Counted from the stretch's first letter, positions 8,178-17,942 are shown. The stretch is 64,000 bases of DNA from Parabacteroides chinchillae (GCF_900108035.1 NZ_FNVS01000008.1:1-64000), one strand, 5' to 3'. Numbers and translations are program-made. Notes: generated from the letters alone by a model not told the origin.

Positions 8178-8731
8178 GTATAATCCCATATAATTTCTTT
8201 ACCATTATTTCTGATACATTCCTTTCGTGCCAGAACATACAGGTAATCAGATAGTCTGTTTATAAAAATTAATACAGGTTCTTCTACTTCAGCCGTTTCT
8301 GTCAAACGGTAAATTTGCCGTTCTGCCCGACGGCAAACGGTTCTGCATACATGGGCTAATGCGGCAGAGCGGCATCCTCCCGGCAGGATAAATTTACGTA
8401 ACTTCGGCAGGTCGCCATCTATCCGGTCTATTTCATCTTCTATACGTTTGATGCTTTCCGGGGTTACCTGGCTTTCTATCTTTAGCTCGGTGGTGGTCTG
8501 GTCTGTTGCCAAATAAGAGCCGATAGTAAACAGTTTATGCTGGATGAATGACAGGAAATCCAGGTCTTTCTGGTCTTCCAATGAAGACATAAGCAGGCCG
8601 ATAAAAGAGTTTAATTCGTCTACCGTTCCATAACTTTCAATGCGTTGATGCGCTTTTGAGACGCGTTGCCCTCCTACCAGTGAAGTGGTTCCTTTGTCGC
8701 CTGTACCTGTATAAATAATGCTCTTTTCCAT
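8168..8731 (-). CDS. PduO-type ATP:cob(I)alamin adenosyltransferase
   Basis: A 187-residue cytosolic enzyme that transfers the adenosyl group of ATP to cob(I)alamin to make coenzyme B12. Diagnostic motifs are [19 protein letters not shown] (ATP binding) near the N-terminus, [12 protein letters not shown] at about 34-45, and C-terminal [11 protein letters not shown] with [12 protein letters not shown]. Length is normal for the PduO/MMAB family. The gene is followed by a methyltransferase-fold gene on its upstream side (11 bp), suggesting co-transcription. In this group adenosylcobalamin probably serves methylmalonyl-CoA mutase, which is not in this window. Confidence 0.95.
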   Translation of the reverse strand: MEKSIIYTGTGDKGTTSLVGGQRVSKAHQRIESYGTVDELNSFIGLLMSSLEDQKDLDFLSFIQHKLFTIGSYLATDQTTTELKIESQVTPESIKRIEDEIDRIDGDLPKLRKFILPGGCRSAALAHVCRTVCRRAERQIYRLTETAEVEEPVLIFINRLSDYLYVLARKECIRNNGKEIIWDYTCK

Positions 8732-8742
8732 ATGCTATATAT

Positions 8743-9534
8743 TTAAAAATATACTATATAATTTCGTTTGTGTAATTTCTTATTGAAGATAACGATACCT
8801 AAAGAATACAGATCGATAGTAACCGTTACTTCGGGATGTGCACATATTTCATTCCAGAAGCTCCGCATTTTACGGCTCGATTTAATACCTTCAAATACGA
8901 AAACGGTGTCGTTATGAATATGTTTTATACATTCATTAAACAACCAGATATTATTTTGTTGTTCATACAAAGTGTTGAAAAATACAAAATCTAATTTATC
9001 AAGATCTTTCAATGCCTGAGGAAGCAATTCTTTATAGGAACCGGTACGAAGATCTATTGTGTTATGAGAAGCCTTGCCGAATACCCATTGGGCAATGGAA
9101 GCAAATGCTGGAATGTTTTCCAGTGCAATGCATTTCAATCCGTTGGCGTAGGAGGTAAGATATAATGTAGATAAACCCATGGCAGGGCCTAACTGTAATA
9201 TATTTACTGATTTAAAATGGTTGGTTAATCTGAAAAGCAGAGCTCCGTGTTTAGGTTTTATGGCCTCGCGCTCCACGACCTGGGCGATGGTGCGGCTTTT
9301 TATTTTTTCTTGTTGCCGTTTGTCAGGGTAAGTAACAATTTCTTCCTTAAATAAGAGCTGTTTTCGGATGAGTTCTATATCGTAGAAGCTATAATATGGG
9401 CATTTCTCTTCGATAACTTTGGTTATCAGATTGAACACAAAAGGAGAGTGTACCCCGAAACCTTTCCTGTAGCGTAGGCCACGATACAGAAGCAGTCCTT
9501 TTCTCCATGTATTAGCTTTGGGTATGATTTGCAT
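8743..9534 (-). CDS. SAM-dependent methyltransferase-fold protein
   Basis: A 263-residue soluble protein. The segment VNILQLGPAMGLSTLYLTS looks like the glycine-rich SAM-binding motif I of class I methyltransferases, followed by an acidic strand end (LKCIALEN), a TGSYKELLPQAL loop, and DLDKLDFVFFNTLYEQQ in place of the usual post-motif acidic strand. The N-terminus (RKGFGVHSPFVFNLI) is typical of a Bacteroidetes-specific subgroup. The substrate is unknown. It lies 11 bp upstream of the adenosyltransferase gene in the same direction. Confidence 0.75.
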   Translation of the reverse strand: MQIIPKANTWRKGLLLYRGLRYRKGFGVHSPFVFNLITKVIEEKCPYYSFYDIELIRKQLLFKEEIVTYPDKRQQEKIKSRTIAQVVEREAIKPKHGALLFRLTNHFKSVNILQLGPAMGLSTLYLTSYANGLKCIALENIPAFASIAQWVFGKASHNTIDLRTGSYKELLPQALKDLDKLDFVFFNTLYEQQNNIWLFNECIKHIHNDTVFVFEGIKSSRKMRSFWNEICAHPEVTVTIDLYSLGIVIFNKKLHKRNYIVYF

Positions 9535-9572
9535 TGTAATAATTCGTCGATTGAGTGCAAAAGTACGAACTT

Positions 9573-9641
9573 CCCGATCATTTCCTAGTCATCGGGATGA
9601 TTTATAAAAACACCAGAGCTTTTTTTATAAAATGGTCAGGA
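9573..9641. repeat. Dispersed CATCGGGATG-type repeat, copy A
   Basis: CCCGATCA (9573) is followed by TCATCGGGATGATTTATAAA (from 9589), AAAACACC and then TTTTTTATAAAATGGTCAGGATCG. The pieces CATCGGGATGATTT, TATAAAA and TCAGGATC recur in the 20.45-20.51 kb gap, so this is an interspersed repeat rather than chance. It sits in the gap between the methyltransferase gene and tolC. Confidence 0.6.
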
Positions 9642-9652
9642 TCGTTACTCTC

Positions 9653-10993
9653 TTATTCGCTGGCTTTTTCGGGATCGGGTGCTATGTAGTTCAGAATCTG
9701 TCCGCTAAGTTGTAGTAAGGATATCTCACATATCTTAGTGGAATATTCGGCGATAGACTGACGCTCTTCCGCTTCCAATAAACTGTTTTGGGCTTCGCGA
9801 AGCTCTATTCCTGATAGTTCGCCTAATTTATAGCGGTCTATGGCAATCCGGTAGTTTTCCTGGGCTGCTACCAGATTTTCTTTTTCCAGTTTCCATAATT
9901 GAAGGTTATTCTGGTAAGCCATCCAGAAATTACTCAGGTTAGCCCGTAAAGATAATTCCAGCTCCTGGGTACGTAGTTCCTGATTCTTTATCTGGATACG
10001 GGCATTACGTTGTTCCCTGCGGCGGTTTAAACCGTCAAAAATATTAATGCCAACCGTTAGGCCGTAATTCAGTCCGAGACGCTTTTGTAAATCAGTAGTT
10101 CCTACTTCATACCAATTGGCCGTATAACCATATCCTGCATTCATTTTTACGTATGGATAATTACGGCTTTTGATCTTCTTATAATCTAGTTCGGATAATG
10201 TTTTATTCTTTTGTGCGATCAGTAGGGAGGCATTGGTAGCTAAAGTGTTTTTCCATAATTCCACTTCATCTAAAAAAGGATTCGGATAAATTAATGAGTC
10301 TTTTATCTGTATTTCTTCCTCGACATCTTGCAAGGCCATTAATTCATTCAGACGGATACGTGAAGTATGAACTACCTCCAGTTGATTCAAGACGTTGGAA
10401 CTGTCGGCGTTGAAATCGACTTTAGCCTGTTGTAAGTCTAACCGTGACATAGAGCCGATAAAATAGCGTTCTTCCACAATACGCAAACGTTCACGTGATA
10501 GGTCTAATGTAGAGCGAAGATTGTTTAAACGAATCTTTTGCCGTATCAGGTTGTAATATTCGCTTGAGAGATTGGCAACAAAATCTTCAATAGTCATTCG
10601 GGTATTCAGTTCTCCCATGCGTTGCAGTTCTTGCAATTTTGAGTAATTTGCCTGGATGCCGAACCCATCGAAAATAGTCCAGTTGAGGTTTAGCCCAATA
10701 TTGGCCGTTTCGTTATGTACACCATTATTTTTTTCGGTGCTGCCGTCCGAAAGTTTATTGTTGTTGTTATTGAGCGATCCGCTGAATCCTCCGTCCATAT
10801 CTATCGTAGGGAGGTAACCTGCATTTCCTAAAGTTGCATTGTTGTTATTTATCTGTTGTTCGTTACGGATAATATGGATGGAATAATTTCGTTCCAATCC
10901 GGTTTCAATACATTGTTTCAGGCTGAATGTCTGTTGTGCGTACATAGTAGGTATGGCACAAACAAATGATAATATTATAAAGAATCGTTTCAT
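9653..10993 (-). CDS. TolC-family outer-membrane efflux protein
   Basis: A 446-residue protein with signal peptide (MKRFFIILSFVCAIPTMYAQ) and two tandem outer-membrane-efflux repeats: the start TFSLKQCIETGLERNYSI, and a second repeat starting near YPYVKMNAGYGYTANW. This fold makes a trimeric outer-membrane channel with a periplasmic helical tunnel. It is the last gene of an adaptor-pump-channel operon: its ATG overlaps the stop of the RND pump gene by 4 bp. The exported substrate cannot be deduced. Confidence 0.95.
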   Translation of the reverse strand: MKRFFIILSFVCAIPTMYAQQTFSLKQCIETGLERNYSIHIIRNEQQINNNNATLGNAGYLPTIDMDGGFSGSLNNNNNKLSDGSTEKNNGVHNETANIGLNLNWTIFDGFGIQANYSKLQELQRMGELNTRMTIEDFVANLSSEYYNLIRQKIRLNNLRSTLDLSRERLRIVEERYFIGSMSRLDLQQAKVDFNADSSNVLNQLEVVHTSRIRLNELMALQDVEEEIQIKDSLIYPNPFLDEVELWKNTLATNASLLIAQKNKTLSELDYKKIKSRNYPYVKMNAGYGYTANWYEVGTTDLQKRLGLNYGLTVGINIFDGLNRRREQRNARIQIKNQELRTQELELSLRANLSNFWMAYQNNLQLWKLEKENLVAAQENYRIAIDRYKLGELSGIELREAQNSLLEAEERQSIAEYSTKICEISLLQLSGQILNYIAPDPEKASE

Positions 10994-13900
10994 ACTGTAG
11001 TATTGTTAACAGGTAACTGTTCTTTGTTGTTTTTCTCCCGGTCGGTGGAAATAAAACTATACATGGCCGGCACGATGAATAAAGTAAGTAAGGTAGAAAC
11101 CAGCATACCTCCTACTACTGCAACCCCCATAGCTATACGTCCTTGTGCTCCTTCGCCTGTAGCATATACCAGGGGAACTAGTCCAAGAATAGTTGAGACA
11201 CTGGTCATAAGGATAGGGCGTAAGCGTTGCGTTGCTGCTACCCGGATAGCTTCGGGCAGACTAGCCCCGGCTTCCTGCCGTTGGTTGGCAAATTCTACGA
11301 TAAGAATACCGTTTTTAGCCACCAGACCAATCAACATAATAATACCTATCTGGCTGAATATGTTCATGGTTATACCAGAATAACTCATAAATATCAGGGC
11401 TCCAGAAATGGCTAAAGGCACTGTGAACATAACGACCAACGGATCTTTGAAACTCTCGAACTGAGCTGCCAGTACCAGATAAATCATTAATAAAGCCAGA
11501 ATTAAAGCAAACATCAAGCTGGAAGAACTTTCGCGGAATTCTTTGGATTCTCCCGAAAGAGCCGTACGGAAACTTCCGTCTAATGTTTCGCCTGCGATCC
11601 GATCCATTTCATCCAACCCGTCACCAATCGTATATCCTTTGTTCAATCCGCTGGAGACAGTGGCTGATACAAAGCGGTTATACCGGTACAATTGCGGAGG
11701 CGCCACGTTTTCTTCCAAACGAACCACGTTGTCAAGCTGAATCATAGCTCCGCTATTGCTACGTACATAAATGGATTTCAGGTCTAAAGGTGTATTTCGT
11801 TGCTGACGGTTTATTTCGCCTAGTATCTGATATTGTTTTCCGTTCATATAATAATACCCCATTCGCTGGCCGCTCAGGGCATATTGTAATGTCTGCGCAA
11901 TATTACGCGTACTTACTCCCAGCAAAGAAGCTTTATCGCGGTCGATAATAATACGCGTTTCCGGTTTAGTGAAACGTAAGTCTACATCGGCCATCTGGAA
12001 AACCGGACTTTCATTCACCTTTTGCATGAATGCTGGTAGATGTTCTTGCAACTTTTCTAAGGTAGGCGCTTGTAGTACATATTGCACGGGCATACCGGCG
12101 CGACGCCCGCCGAAAGTAGATTGCTGCCGTACGAATGCACGCGCTTTTGTTTCTTTTCCGACTTCTCCGGACAGTACATCGGCAATCTCCATTTGCGAAC
12201 GAGTACGGTCTTTTATATCCGGCAAGATGAGATTTAAAGAGCCTCCCCCATTCCATGAACGGGTCATAACAGCCTGGCGTTCGGGGGCGACAGAGTCGGC
12301 AATTTGTTCGATACGGTCGGCATAATCGCGGATGAATTCGAATGTAGCCCCTTCCGGGCCACGCATGCTGACGGAAATCATGGAGCGGTCTTCCAAAGGA
12401 GAAAGCTCCGAACGAATATTTTTCCAGAAATAACCAATAGAGCCGGATAGAATAATAACAATCGGTATAGCCCACAACTTATGGTTCAAGAATCCGTTCA
12501 AAGACTTCGAATAGATGCGGTTCATGCCATCGAAAAACGGTTCGGTCTTATTGTACAGCCAATTTTTTTTCTCACGCTTTTTTAATAGCTTGGTTGCTAG
12601 CATCGGTGTAAATGTGAGGGCTACAAAAGAAGATATAGCCACAGAGCCGGCAATAACAATGCTAAATTCCTTAAATAGTCGCCCGGTCATCCCTTCCATG
12701 AATACGATGGGGAGGAATACCGATATCAGTGTGATTGTGGTGGAAATAACGGCAAAAAATATCTCTTTGGAGCCTTCTATACCCGCTTCTTTGGGTGACA
12801 TACCTTTTTCTATACGGACATAGATGTTTTCGGCAACAACGATAGCATCGTCTACTACCAACCCTACCGAAAGTACGACGGCCAACATGGTTAGTACGTT
12901 TATGGAGAATCCCGCTATGTACATAACAAAGAAAGCGCCAATCAGTGATACGGGGATAACCACTACAGGAACCAATGTAACACGCCAGTCACGCAAAAAT
13001 AGGAAGATGATTAACACTACCAGGATGAAGGCTTCGTAAATAGTTTGTTGAACTTCATTGATGGAGGCACGGATAAAACGCGTGTTGTCGTACATCATCT
13101 CTACCGTAACGTCTTCAGGCAGATCTTTTTTCAATTGTTCAATACGTTTGTAGGCTTCGTCGGCAATTTCGATGTGGTTCGCTCCTGGTTGTGGGATAAT
13201 AACATCGATTACCATCGGCTCACCGTTCTTTTTCAGCAAGCTGCGCAAATCCTCCGGAGCCAGTTCTGCCCGGCCTACGTCTTTGAAACGTACGATACTA
13301 TTTTCATTCTCTTTTATGATGAGATTATTGAATTCTTCGGCCGAATGCATTAATCCCAGGGTACGGATAGATAGTTCCATTGTATTCCCTTCAATACTGC
13401 CGGACGGAAGTTCCACGTTTTCCTGGTCTACTGCATTTTTGATATCCAGCGGCGTAACGCCGTATCCTGCCATTTTGATCGGATCCAGCCAAAGACGCAT
13501 CGAATAACGTTTTTGTCCCCAGATGTCTACGGCACTCACATTTTCGATTGTTTGCAACCTCTCTTTTACTGTAAGTTCTGCTATTTCGCTTAACTCCATC
13601 AAAGAGCGTTTGCTACTTCGTATGGCAATCTGCATAATGGGAGATGCATCCGCATCTGCTTTGGACACAGTGGGAGGGTCACAATCGCGGGGCAGGTAAC
13701 GTTGTGCACGTGATACTTTGTCGCGGACGTCATTGGCAGCAGTTTCCATGTCTACTGAAAGTTCGAATTCTACAGTGATGCGGGAACTACCCTGACTGCT
13801 GACACTACTTAGCGAACGGATACCTGGAATACCGTTGATGTTCTGTTCCAAAGGTTCGGTTATCTGGTTCATGATAACATCGGCATTTGCTCCCGGATAG

Positions 13901-14052
13901 GAAACATTTACGGAAATAATGGGTTGGTCTACGCTAGGGAACTCACGCACACCCAGAAAACGGTAGCCGATAAAACCAAACAGTAAGATGACAAGCATCA
14001 TTACTGTGGAGAGTACCGGGCGGTTAATACTGGTTTCAGATATATTGGCCAT
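10990..14052 (-). CDS. RND multidrug efflux pump (AcrB/HAE1 family)
   Basis: A 1020-residue inner-membrane proton antiporter of the hydrophobe/amphiphile efflux family. It has 12 predicted helices and two large periplasmic loops. The helix-4 motif GLVVDDAIVVAENI carries the paired Asp residues and the helix-10 motif GLVAKNGILIVEFANQ carries the Lys of the proton relay. The N-terminus (NISETSINRPVLSTVMMLVI) is typical. It is 18 bp after the adaptor gene and overlaps tolC by 4 bp. It likely exports small hydrophobic compounds such as bile salts or drugs; the specific substrate is not known. Confidence 0.96.
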   Translation of the reverse strand: MANISETSINRPVLSTVMMLVILLFGFIGYRFLGVREFPSVDQPIISVNVSYPGANADVIMNQITEPLEQNINGIPGIRSLSSVSSQGSSRITVEFELSVDMETAANDVRDKVSRAQRYLPRDCDPPTVSKADADASPIMQIAIRSSKRSLMELSEIAELTVKERLQTIENVSAVDIWGQKRYSMRLWLDPIKMAGYGVTPLDIKNAVDQENVELPSGSIEGNTMELSIRTLGLMHSAEEFNNLIIKENENSIVRFKDVGRAELAPEDLRSLLKKNGEPMVIDVIIPQPGANHIEIADEAYKRIEQLKKDLPEDVTVEMMYDNTRFIRASINEVQQTIYEAFILVVLIIFLFLRDWRVTLVPVVVIPVSLIGAFFVMYIAGFSINVLTMLAVVLSVGLVVDDAIVVAENIYVRIEKGMSPKEAGIEGSKEIFFAVISTTITLISVFLPIVFMEGMTGRLFKEFSIVIAGSVAISSFVALTFTPMLATKLLKKREKKNWLYNKTEPFFDGMNRIYSKSLNGFLNHKLWAIPIVIILSGSIGYFWKNIRSELSPLEDRSMISVSMRGPEGATFEFIRDYADRIEQIADSVAPERQAVMTRSWNGGGSLNLILPDIKDRTRSQMEIADVLSGEVGKETKARAFVRQQSTFGGRRAGMPVQYVLQAPTLEKLQEHLPAFMQKVNESPVFQMADVDLRFTKPETRIIIDRDKASLLGVSTRNIAQTLQYALSGQRMGYYYMNGKQYQILGEINRQQRNTPLDLKSIYVRSNSGAMIQLDNVVRLEENVAPPQLYRYNRFVSATVSSGLNKGYTIGDGLDEMDRIAGETLDGSFRTALSGESKEFRESSSSLMFALILALLMIYLVLAAQFESFKDPLVVMFTVPLAISGALIFMSYSGITMNIFSQIGIIMLIGLVAKNGILIVEFANQRQEAGASLPEAIRVAATQRLRPILMTSVSTILGLVPLVYATGEGAQGRIAMGVAVVGGMLVSTLLTLFIVPAMYSFISTDREKNNKEQLPVNNTTV

Positions 14053-14070
14053 AAAACTACTATTCTTTTG

Positions 14071-15171
14071 TTAATCTAGATTATCAATAGATACCTTCAT
14101 TCCTGTACGCAACTGCATTACTCCGGATACGATTAATGTATCTCCGGATGTTAATCCGCTCAATATCTGTACACGGTCTTCCGTACGTAATCCTATTTTT
14201 ACTTCTGCAGGCTCGGCAACTCCGTTTTTATAAAGATAAACGATATCTTTTCCCATTTCCGGGATCAGAGCTTCACTGGGAATAGCAAGGGCATTTTTAA
14301 TTTCGCGCCGGGTAATTTCTACTGAGGTATAACGTCCTGGCAATATCGATTCGCCGGTATTAGGATAGGTTGCCCTGACCCGTAAAGTACGGGTGTCTGT
14401 GTCTACTTTACTTTCTACTGCATATACAGTAGCCTTGTAATCGTGTAACAGGCCATCTTTTTCCATACGGAACACGATTTGGGAGCCGTCTTTTACTTCG
14501 GAGGCATAGCTTTCGGGTATGGAAAATTCTATTTTTAAAGGAGATATTTTGGTCAGTTTGGCAATAACGGAGGAGGAGGATGTAACGTAGGCTCCTTCGC
14601 TGACTGAACGAAGTCCGATAATACCGTCGAACGGCGCGCGCAATTCGGTTTGAGCGATATTGGCTTTTACCAGTTCTATATCGGCCATTAGTTTTTCATA
14701 TTCGGTGGCAACCTGTTCATACGCCTCTTGGCTTACTGCATCTTTTTCAAGTAAAGTATGCTGGCGATATACGCGGTCTTTTGCCAAAGGAACCTGAGCC
14801 TCGAGCTTTTTTAGTTGAGCCTGCAGAGGTTTGTCGTTTATTTTTGCCAGCAGGTCACCTGCTTTGACATGGGTTCCTTCAGTAAAATAAATGGCTACCA
14901 CTTTGCCGGACGACTCGAAAGCCAAATCTACTTCTTCATCGGGCAAGGTGCTGCCGGTACTTAATATCTTGTCGGTAAGCGTTTGGTATCTGAGGATTTC
15001 TGCATTAATATTCAGAATCCGTTTTTGAGCAGTTGCACCCGGTGTGGAAATTGTAACATCTTTCTGGGCTTTAGATGCGATATATTTACTTTTGAATTGA
15101 GGATACACAATCATCCCGATTATTAACAAAATAATTGCACTGGTTACACTCCATTTAACTCTTTTTGTCAT
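14071..15171 (-). CDS. RND efflux periplasmic adaptor (membrane fusion protein)
   Basis: A 366-residue HlyD/AcrA-like adaptor with one N-terminal membrane anchor (about residues 9-25). The biotinyl-lipoyl halves are visible as GKVVAIYFTEGTHVKAGDLL and LRAPFDGIIGLRSVSEG, flanking a helical hairpin, followed by beta-barrel and membrane-proximal domains. It links the RND pump to the TolC channel. It is the first gene of the operon, divergent from the ADP-ribosylglycohydrolase-like gene. No regulator gene is adjacent. Confidence 0.95.
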   Translation of the reverse strand: MTKRVKWSVTSAIILLIIGMIVYPQFKSKYIASKAQKDVTISTPGATAQKRILNINAEILRYQTLTDKILSTGSTLPDEEVDLAFESSGKVVAIYFTEGTHVKAGDLLAKINDKPLQAQLKKLEAQVPLAKDRVYRQHTLLEKDAVSQEAYEQVATEYEKLMADIELVKANIAQTELRAPFDGIIGLRSVSEGAYVTSSSSVIAKLTKISPLKIEFSIPESYASEVKDGSQIVFRMEKDGLLHDYKATVYAVESKVDTDTRTLRVRATYPNTGESILPGRYTSVEITRREIKNALAIPSEALIPEMGKDIVYLYKNGVAEPAEVKIGLRTEDRVQILSGLTSGDTLIVSGVMQLRTGMKVSIDNLD

Positions 15172-15329
15172 GATCTTTTCTTACTTTTTCTGTAAATCTC
15201 AATTGTTTTTGCGAAGATACGCAACAGATTGGAAGTTTAGACGAGCTGTAAGTAAAAAGGTTTAATCTTAATATTGTTTTTTGCCTGTTTGTTTATGTTT
15301 TCTGTATGTGAAAATACACTTTTTTGTTT

Positions 15330-15337
15330 TATTTTTG
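15330..15337 (+). promoter_or_regulatory. -7 element TATTTTTG before the 15.4 kb lipoprotein gene
   Basis: TATTTTTG fits TAnnTTTG and lies about 40 bp before the ATG at 15378. No convincing TTG/TTTG lies 19-21 bp upstream, so it is only a half-supported promoter. Confidence 0.4.
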
Positions 15338-15377
15338 TAGCTCATTGTTATGCTGTTACAAATAAATGAATACTGTT

Positions 15378-16925
15378 ATGAAAAAAAAACAACTAAACAT
15401 CTTTTGCGCATGCATTGGCTTGCTTTTGTTTATCGGGTGTGTTAAAAGCAATAAGGAACCTGTCCGGATTGAGAAAAAAATGAGTAAAGAGACTCTTTTG
15501 GATAAGATAAAGGGAGGATGGGCCGGACAAACAATCGGTTGTACTTTCGGCGGGCCAACCGAGTTTAAATTTAATGGCGTCTTTATTCCCGATTATGTGG
15601 ATATCTTATGGCCTGATGGTGCTATAAAAGGCTATTTCGATACTTTTCCCGGGCTTTATGATGACGTATATATGGATCTGACATTTGTACAGGTATTTGA
15701 TCGTTTGGGGTTGGATGCCCCGGTCGATTCTTTTGCTATGGCTTTTGCAAATGCTGATTATATGTTATGGGCTGCGAATCAAACAGCACGGTATAATATT
15801 TTGAATGGAACGATGCCTCCTGCTTCCGGTCATTGGTTGTGCAATCCGCATGCTGATGATATCGATTTTCAGATTGAAGCAGATTTTTCAGGCTTAATGT
15901 CGCCGGGGATGCCTAATACTGCAGCCGGAATATGTGACCGGATAGGGCATATCATGAATTATGGGAACGGTTGGTATGGAGGTGTTTTTGTTGGGGCGAT
16001 GTATTCGTTGGCATTCGTTTATGATGATATTGAACAGGTGGTAAATGAAGCAATCAACATTATTCCGAAAGAAAGTACATTCTATCAATGTATTACGGAT
16101 GTAATCCGTTGGCATAAACAATATCCTGACGATTGGAAACAAGCTTGGGCTCAATGTAAAATTAAGTGGGATAATGACAAAGGATCGCCTCATGGTGTGT
16201 TTAACTATTATAATATTGATGCTGTCATAAACAGTGCTTATATTGTGATCGGTTTATTGTATGGTGAGGGAGATTATGCCCGTACTTTGGAAATTTCGAC
16301 CCGGTGCGGTTTTGATTCCGACTGTAACCCGGCTTCGGCAGGTGGAATTTTAGGTACGATGTTAGGTTATAGTAAAATTCCAGAATATTGGAAGAAAAAT
16401 TTATATGAAGTAGAAGATTTGCCGTTTGCTTATACAGATATTTCTCTTAATAAAGTTTATCAGCTAAGTTATAATCAAGCTTTGCAAGTGATAGAGCGGA
16501 ATGGTGGAAAAATAGAAGATGGTGAAATAGTTATACATTGTCAGACACCCGAACCTGTGGCTTTTGAGGAATGTTTTGCTGGTCATTATCCAGTGAAAAA
16601 AGAATCAGTTAATAAAAATCTGCAGGATTGGAAAGAATTTGAGTTTGATGGAATCGGTTTTGCGGTTACGGGCGCTGTATCAAGTAATGATCCTAAGTAT
16701 GTAGCTCGGGTAGAGACTTATATTGATGGCGAATTGGTAGAGACGGCTCCGCTTCCGGCTGATATGATTCGTCGCCGGGAAGATCTTTTTTATAAGTATC
16801 AACTCCCTAAGGGTGTGCATGAGGTTTCTTTTAAGTGGTTAAACCCTCAGCCTGGTGCAACTATAAATGTATATGATCTGGTACTGTATTCGGATAAACC
16901 GAAAGAACCGGTTCGTTATCAATAG
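15378..16925 (+). CDS. ADP-ribosylglycohydrolase-family lipoprotein
   Basis: About 515 residues from the ATG at 15378, which gives a clean lipoprotein signal (LLLFIGC, Cys21); an ATG 12 bp upstream is possible. The core resembles the DraG/ADP-ribosylglycohydrolase fold: GGWAGQTIGCTFGGPTEF at the start, YDDVYMDLTFV at about 95-105, and GFDSDCNPASAGGILG for the second metal site. The last about 110 residues form a separate beta-rich domain. Classical members remove ADP-ribose from proteins with two Mg ions, inside the cell; this one is predicted to be exported and lipidated, so it may act on another glycosidic bond. It is a single-gene unit with a strong terminator. Confidence 0.8.
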   Translation: MKKKQLNIFCACIGLLLFIGCVKSNKEPVRIEKKMSKETLLDKIKGGWAGQTIGCTFGGPTEFKFNGVFIPDYVDILWPDGAIKGYFDTFPGLYDDVYMDLTFVQVFDRLGLDAPVDSFAMAFANADYMLWAANQTARYNILNGTMPPASGHWLCNPHADDIDFQIEADFSGLMSPGMPNTAAGICDRIGHIMNYGNGWYGGVFVGAMYSLAFVYDDIEQVVNEAINIIPKESTFYQCITDVIRWHKQYPDDWKQAWAQCKIKWDNDKGSPHGVFNYYNIDAVINSAYIVIGLLYGEGDYARTLEISTRCGFDSDCNPASAGGILGTMLGYSKIPEYWKKNLYEVEDLPFAYTDISLNKVYQLSYNQALQVIERNGGKIEDGEIVIHCQTPEPVAFEECFAGHYPVKKESVNKNLQDWKEFEFDGIGFAVTGAVSSNDPKYVARVETYIDGELVETAPLPADMIRRREDLFYKYQLPKGVHEVSFKWLNPQPGATINVYDLVLYSDKPKEPVRYQ

Positions 16926-16930
16926 AAATG

Positions 16931-16965
16931 AAAACGCCGTTCCGGATTTTCCGGAACGGCGTTTT
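16931..16965. terminator. Bidirectional terminator between convergent genes
   Basis: A perfect 15-bp stem (AAAACGCCGTTCCGG / CCGGAACGGCGTTTT) with a 5-nt loop. Both strands end the stem in TTTT, so it can serve the lipoprotein gene on the plus strand and the RRM gene on the minus strand. Confidence 0.9.
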
Positions 16966-16981
16966 GTGTTATGAATAAGAA

Positions 16982-17347
16982 TTAATATCTTCTACGGCTA
17001 TAATCATCGCGATTGTTATTTCCATAACCACCACCGCGGTTATTTCCGTAACCACCGCGATTACCACCGCGGCCGCCGCCGAATCCGCTGCCCGCAGGTC
17101 TTTCTGTTCTCGGACGTGCTACGCTTACTGAAATTGTTTTGCCTTCAAAATTTGTATCGTTCAGCTCTTCAATAGCTTTTTGCCCTTCATTATCGTCTGG
17201 CATTTCTACGAAACCGAAACCGCGTGAACGCCCTGTTTCTCTATCGGTAATAATATTAGCTGAAGTTACTTCGCCGTACTGTGAAAATAAATCCTGTAAG
17301 CTGTCACTACTTGTGCCATAGCTTAAATTTGAAACATAAATGTTCAT
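16982..17347 (-). CDS. RRM-domain RNA-binding protein with Gly-Arg-rich tail
   Basis: A 121-residue protein consisting of one RNA recognition motif (residues 1-82; RNP2 IYVSNL, RNP1 RGFGFVEM) and a Gly/Arg/Asn-rich tail (repeats of GGYGNNR, ending SRRRY). Such small RRM proteins are common cytosolic RNA chaperones in Bacteroidetes and are often cold-responsive. The gene is 26 bp downstream of a cold-shock-domain gene in the same direction, so the two probably form an RNA-chaperone operon. The family is certain; target RNAs are unknown. Confidence 0.95.
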   Translation of the reverse strand: MNIYVSNLSYGTSSDSLQDLFSQYGEVTSANIITDRETGRSRGFGFVEMPDDNEGQKAIEELNDTNFEGKTISVSVARPRTERPAGSGFGGGRGGNRGGYGNNRGGGYGNNNRDDYSRRRY

Positions 17348-17373
17348 CTGCTTTTGTAAATTAAAATTGTTGT

Positions 17374-17817
17374 TTATTTAATGATCGAGATTCGCACGGC
17401 GTTCATTCCTCGCGTACCACGTTCTATTTCAAATATCACTTTGTCGCCTTCTGCAATCTCTTCCGGAGCTGCAGAGATATGGAAGAAGTATTTTTCTTTA
17501 CTTTCCGTATCTATTATAAAACCATAACCTTTTGAGCTGTTAAAATGTTCTACCAATCCATTAAATTCGGTAGGTTGTTCTATCTCTGTTTGCTTTGGAA
17601 CCGATACAAGGATTTCGGAAGCGTCAATTTCTTCTTTAGGCATAATATCCTGGGGGGTAGAGTGGATAAGTCCGTTTTCATCCACGTAAGCAAGCATTTC
17701 TTCAAAAGAACGACTGCCCTTATTGAGGCGTTCTTCTTTTTTCTTTAGCTTTTCTTCTCTTTTGGTTTGTTTTAGTTTTTCTCTTTCCCGTTTCCCGGAT
17801 GTTATTCTTTTAGCCAT
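17374..17817 (-). CDS. Cold-shock-domain protein with basic N-terminal extension
   Basis: A 147-residue protein. Residues 1-35 are a Lys/Arg/Glu-rich helix, residues 36-78 a linker, and about 79-147 a cold-shock domain with RNP1-like KGYGFI and RNP2-like YFFHIS. It binds single-stranded nucleic acid. It is twice as long as classical CspA because of the N-terminal extension. A -7 element lies about 125 bp upstream, implying a long 5' leader as in cold-shock genes. It probably forms an operon with the RRM gene. Confidence 0.93.
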   Translation of the reverse strand: MAKRITSGKREREKLKQTKREEKLKKKEERLNKGSRSFEEMLAYVDENGLIHSTPQDIMPKEEIDASEILVSVPKQTEIEQPTEFNGLVEHFNSSKGYGFIIDTESKEKYFFHISAAPEEIAEGDKVIFEIERGTRGMNAVRISIIK

Positions 17818-17942
17818 TAATTAATTTGTTTAAAGGGGTATACAAATGATGTCAATTTTGATAATGGAAAATCCGCTGTTACAGTAAAACGGAATTAAAC
17901 ACTTACAAAGAAGATTCAGAATAAACCCGGTTGTCAATGTTA

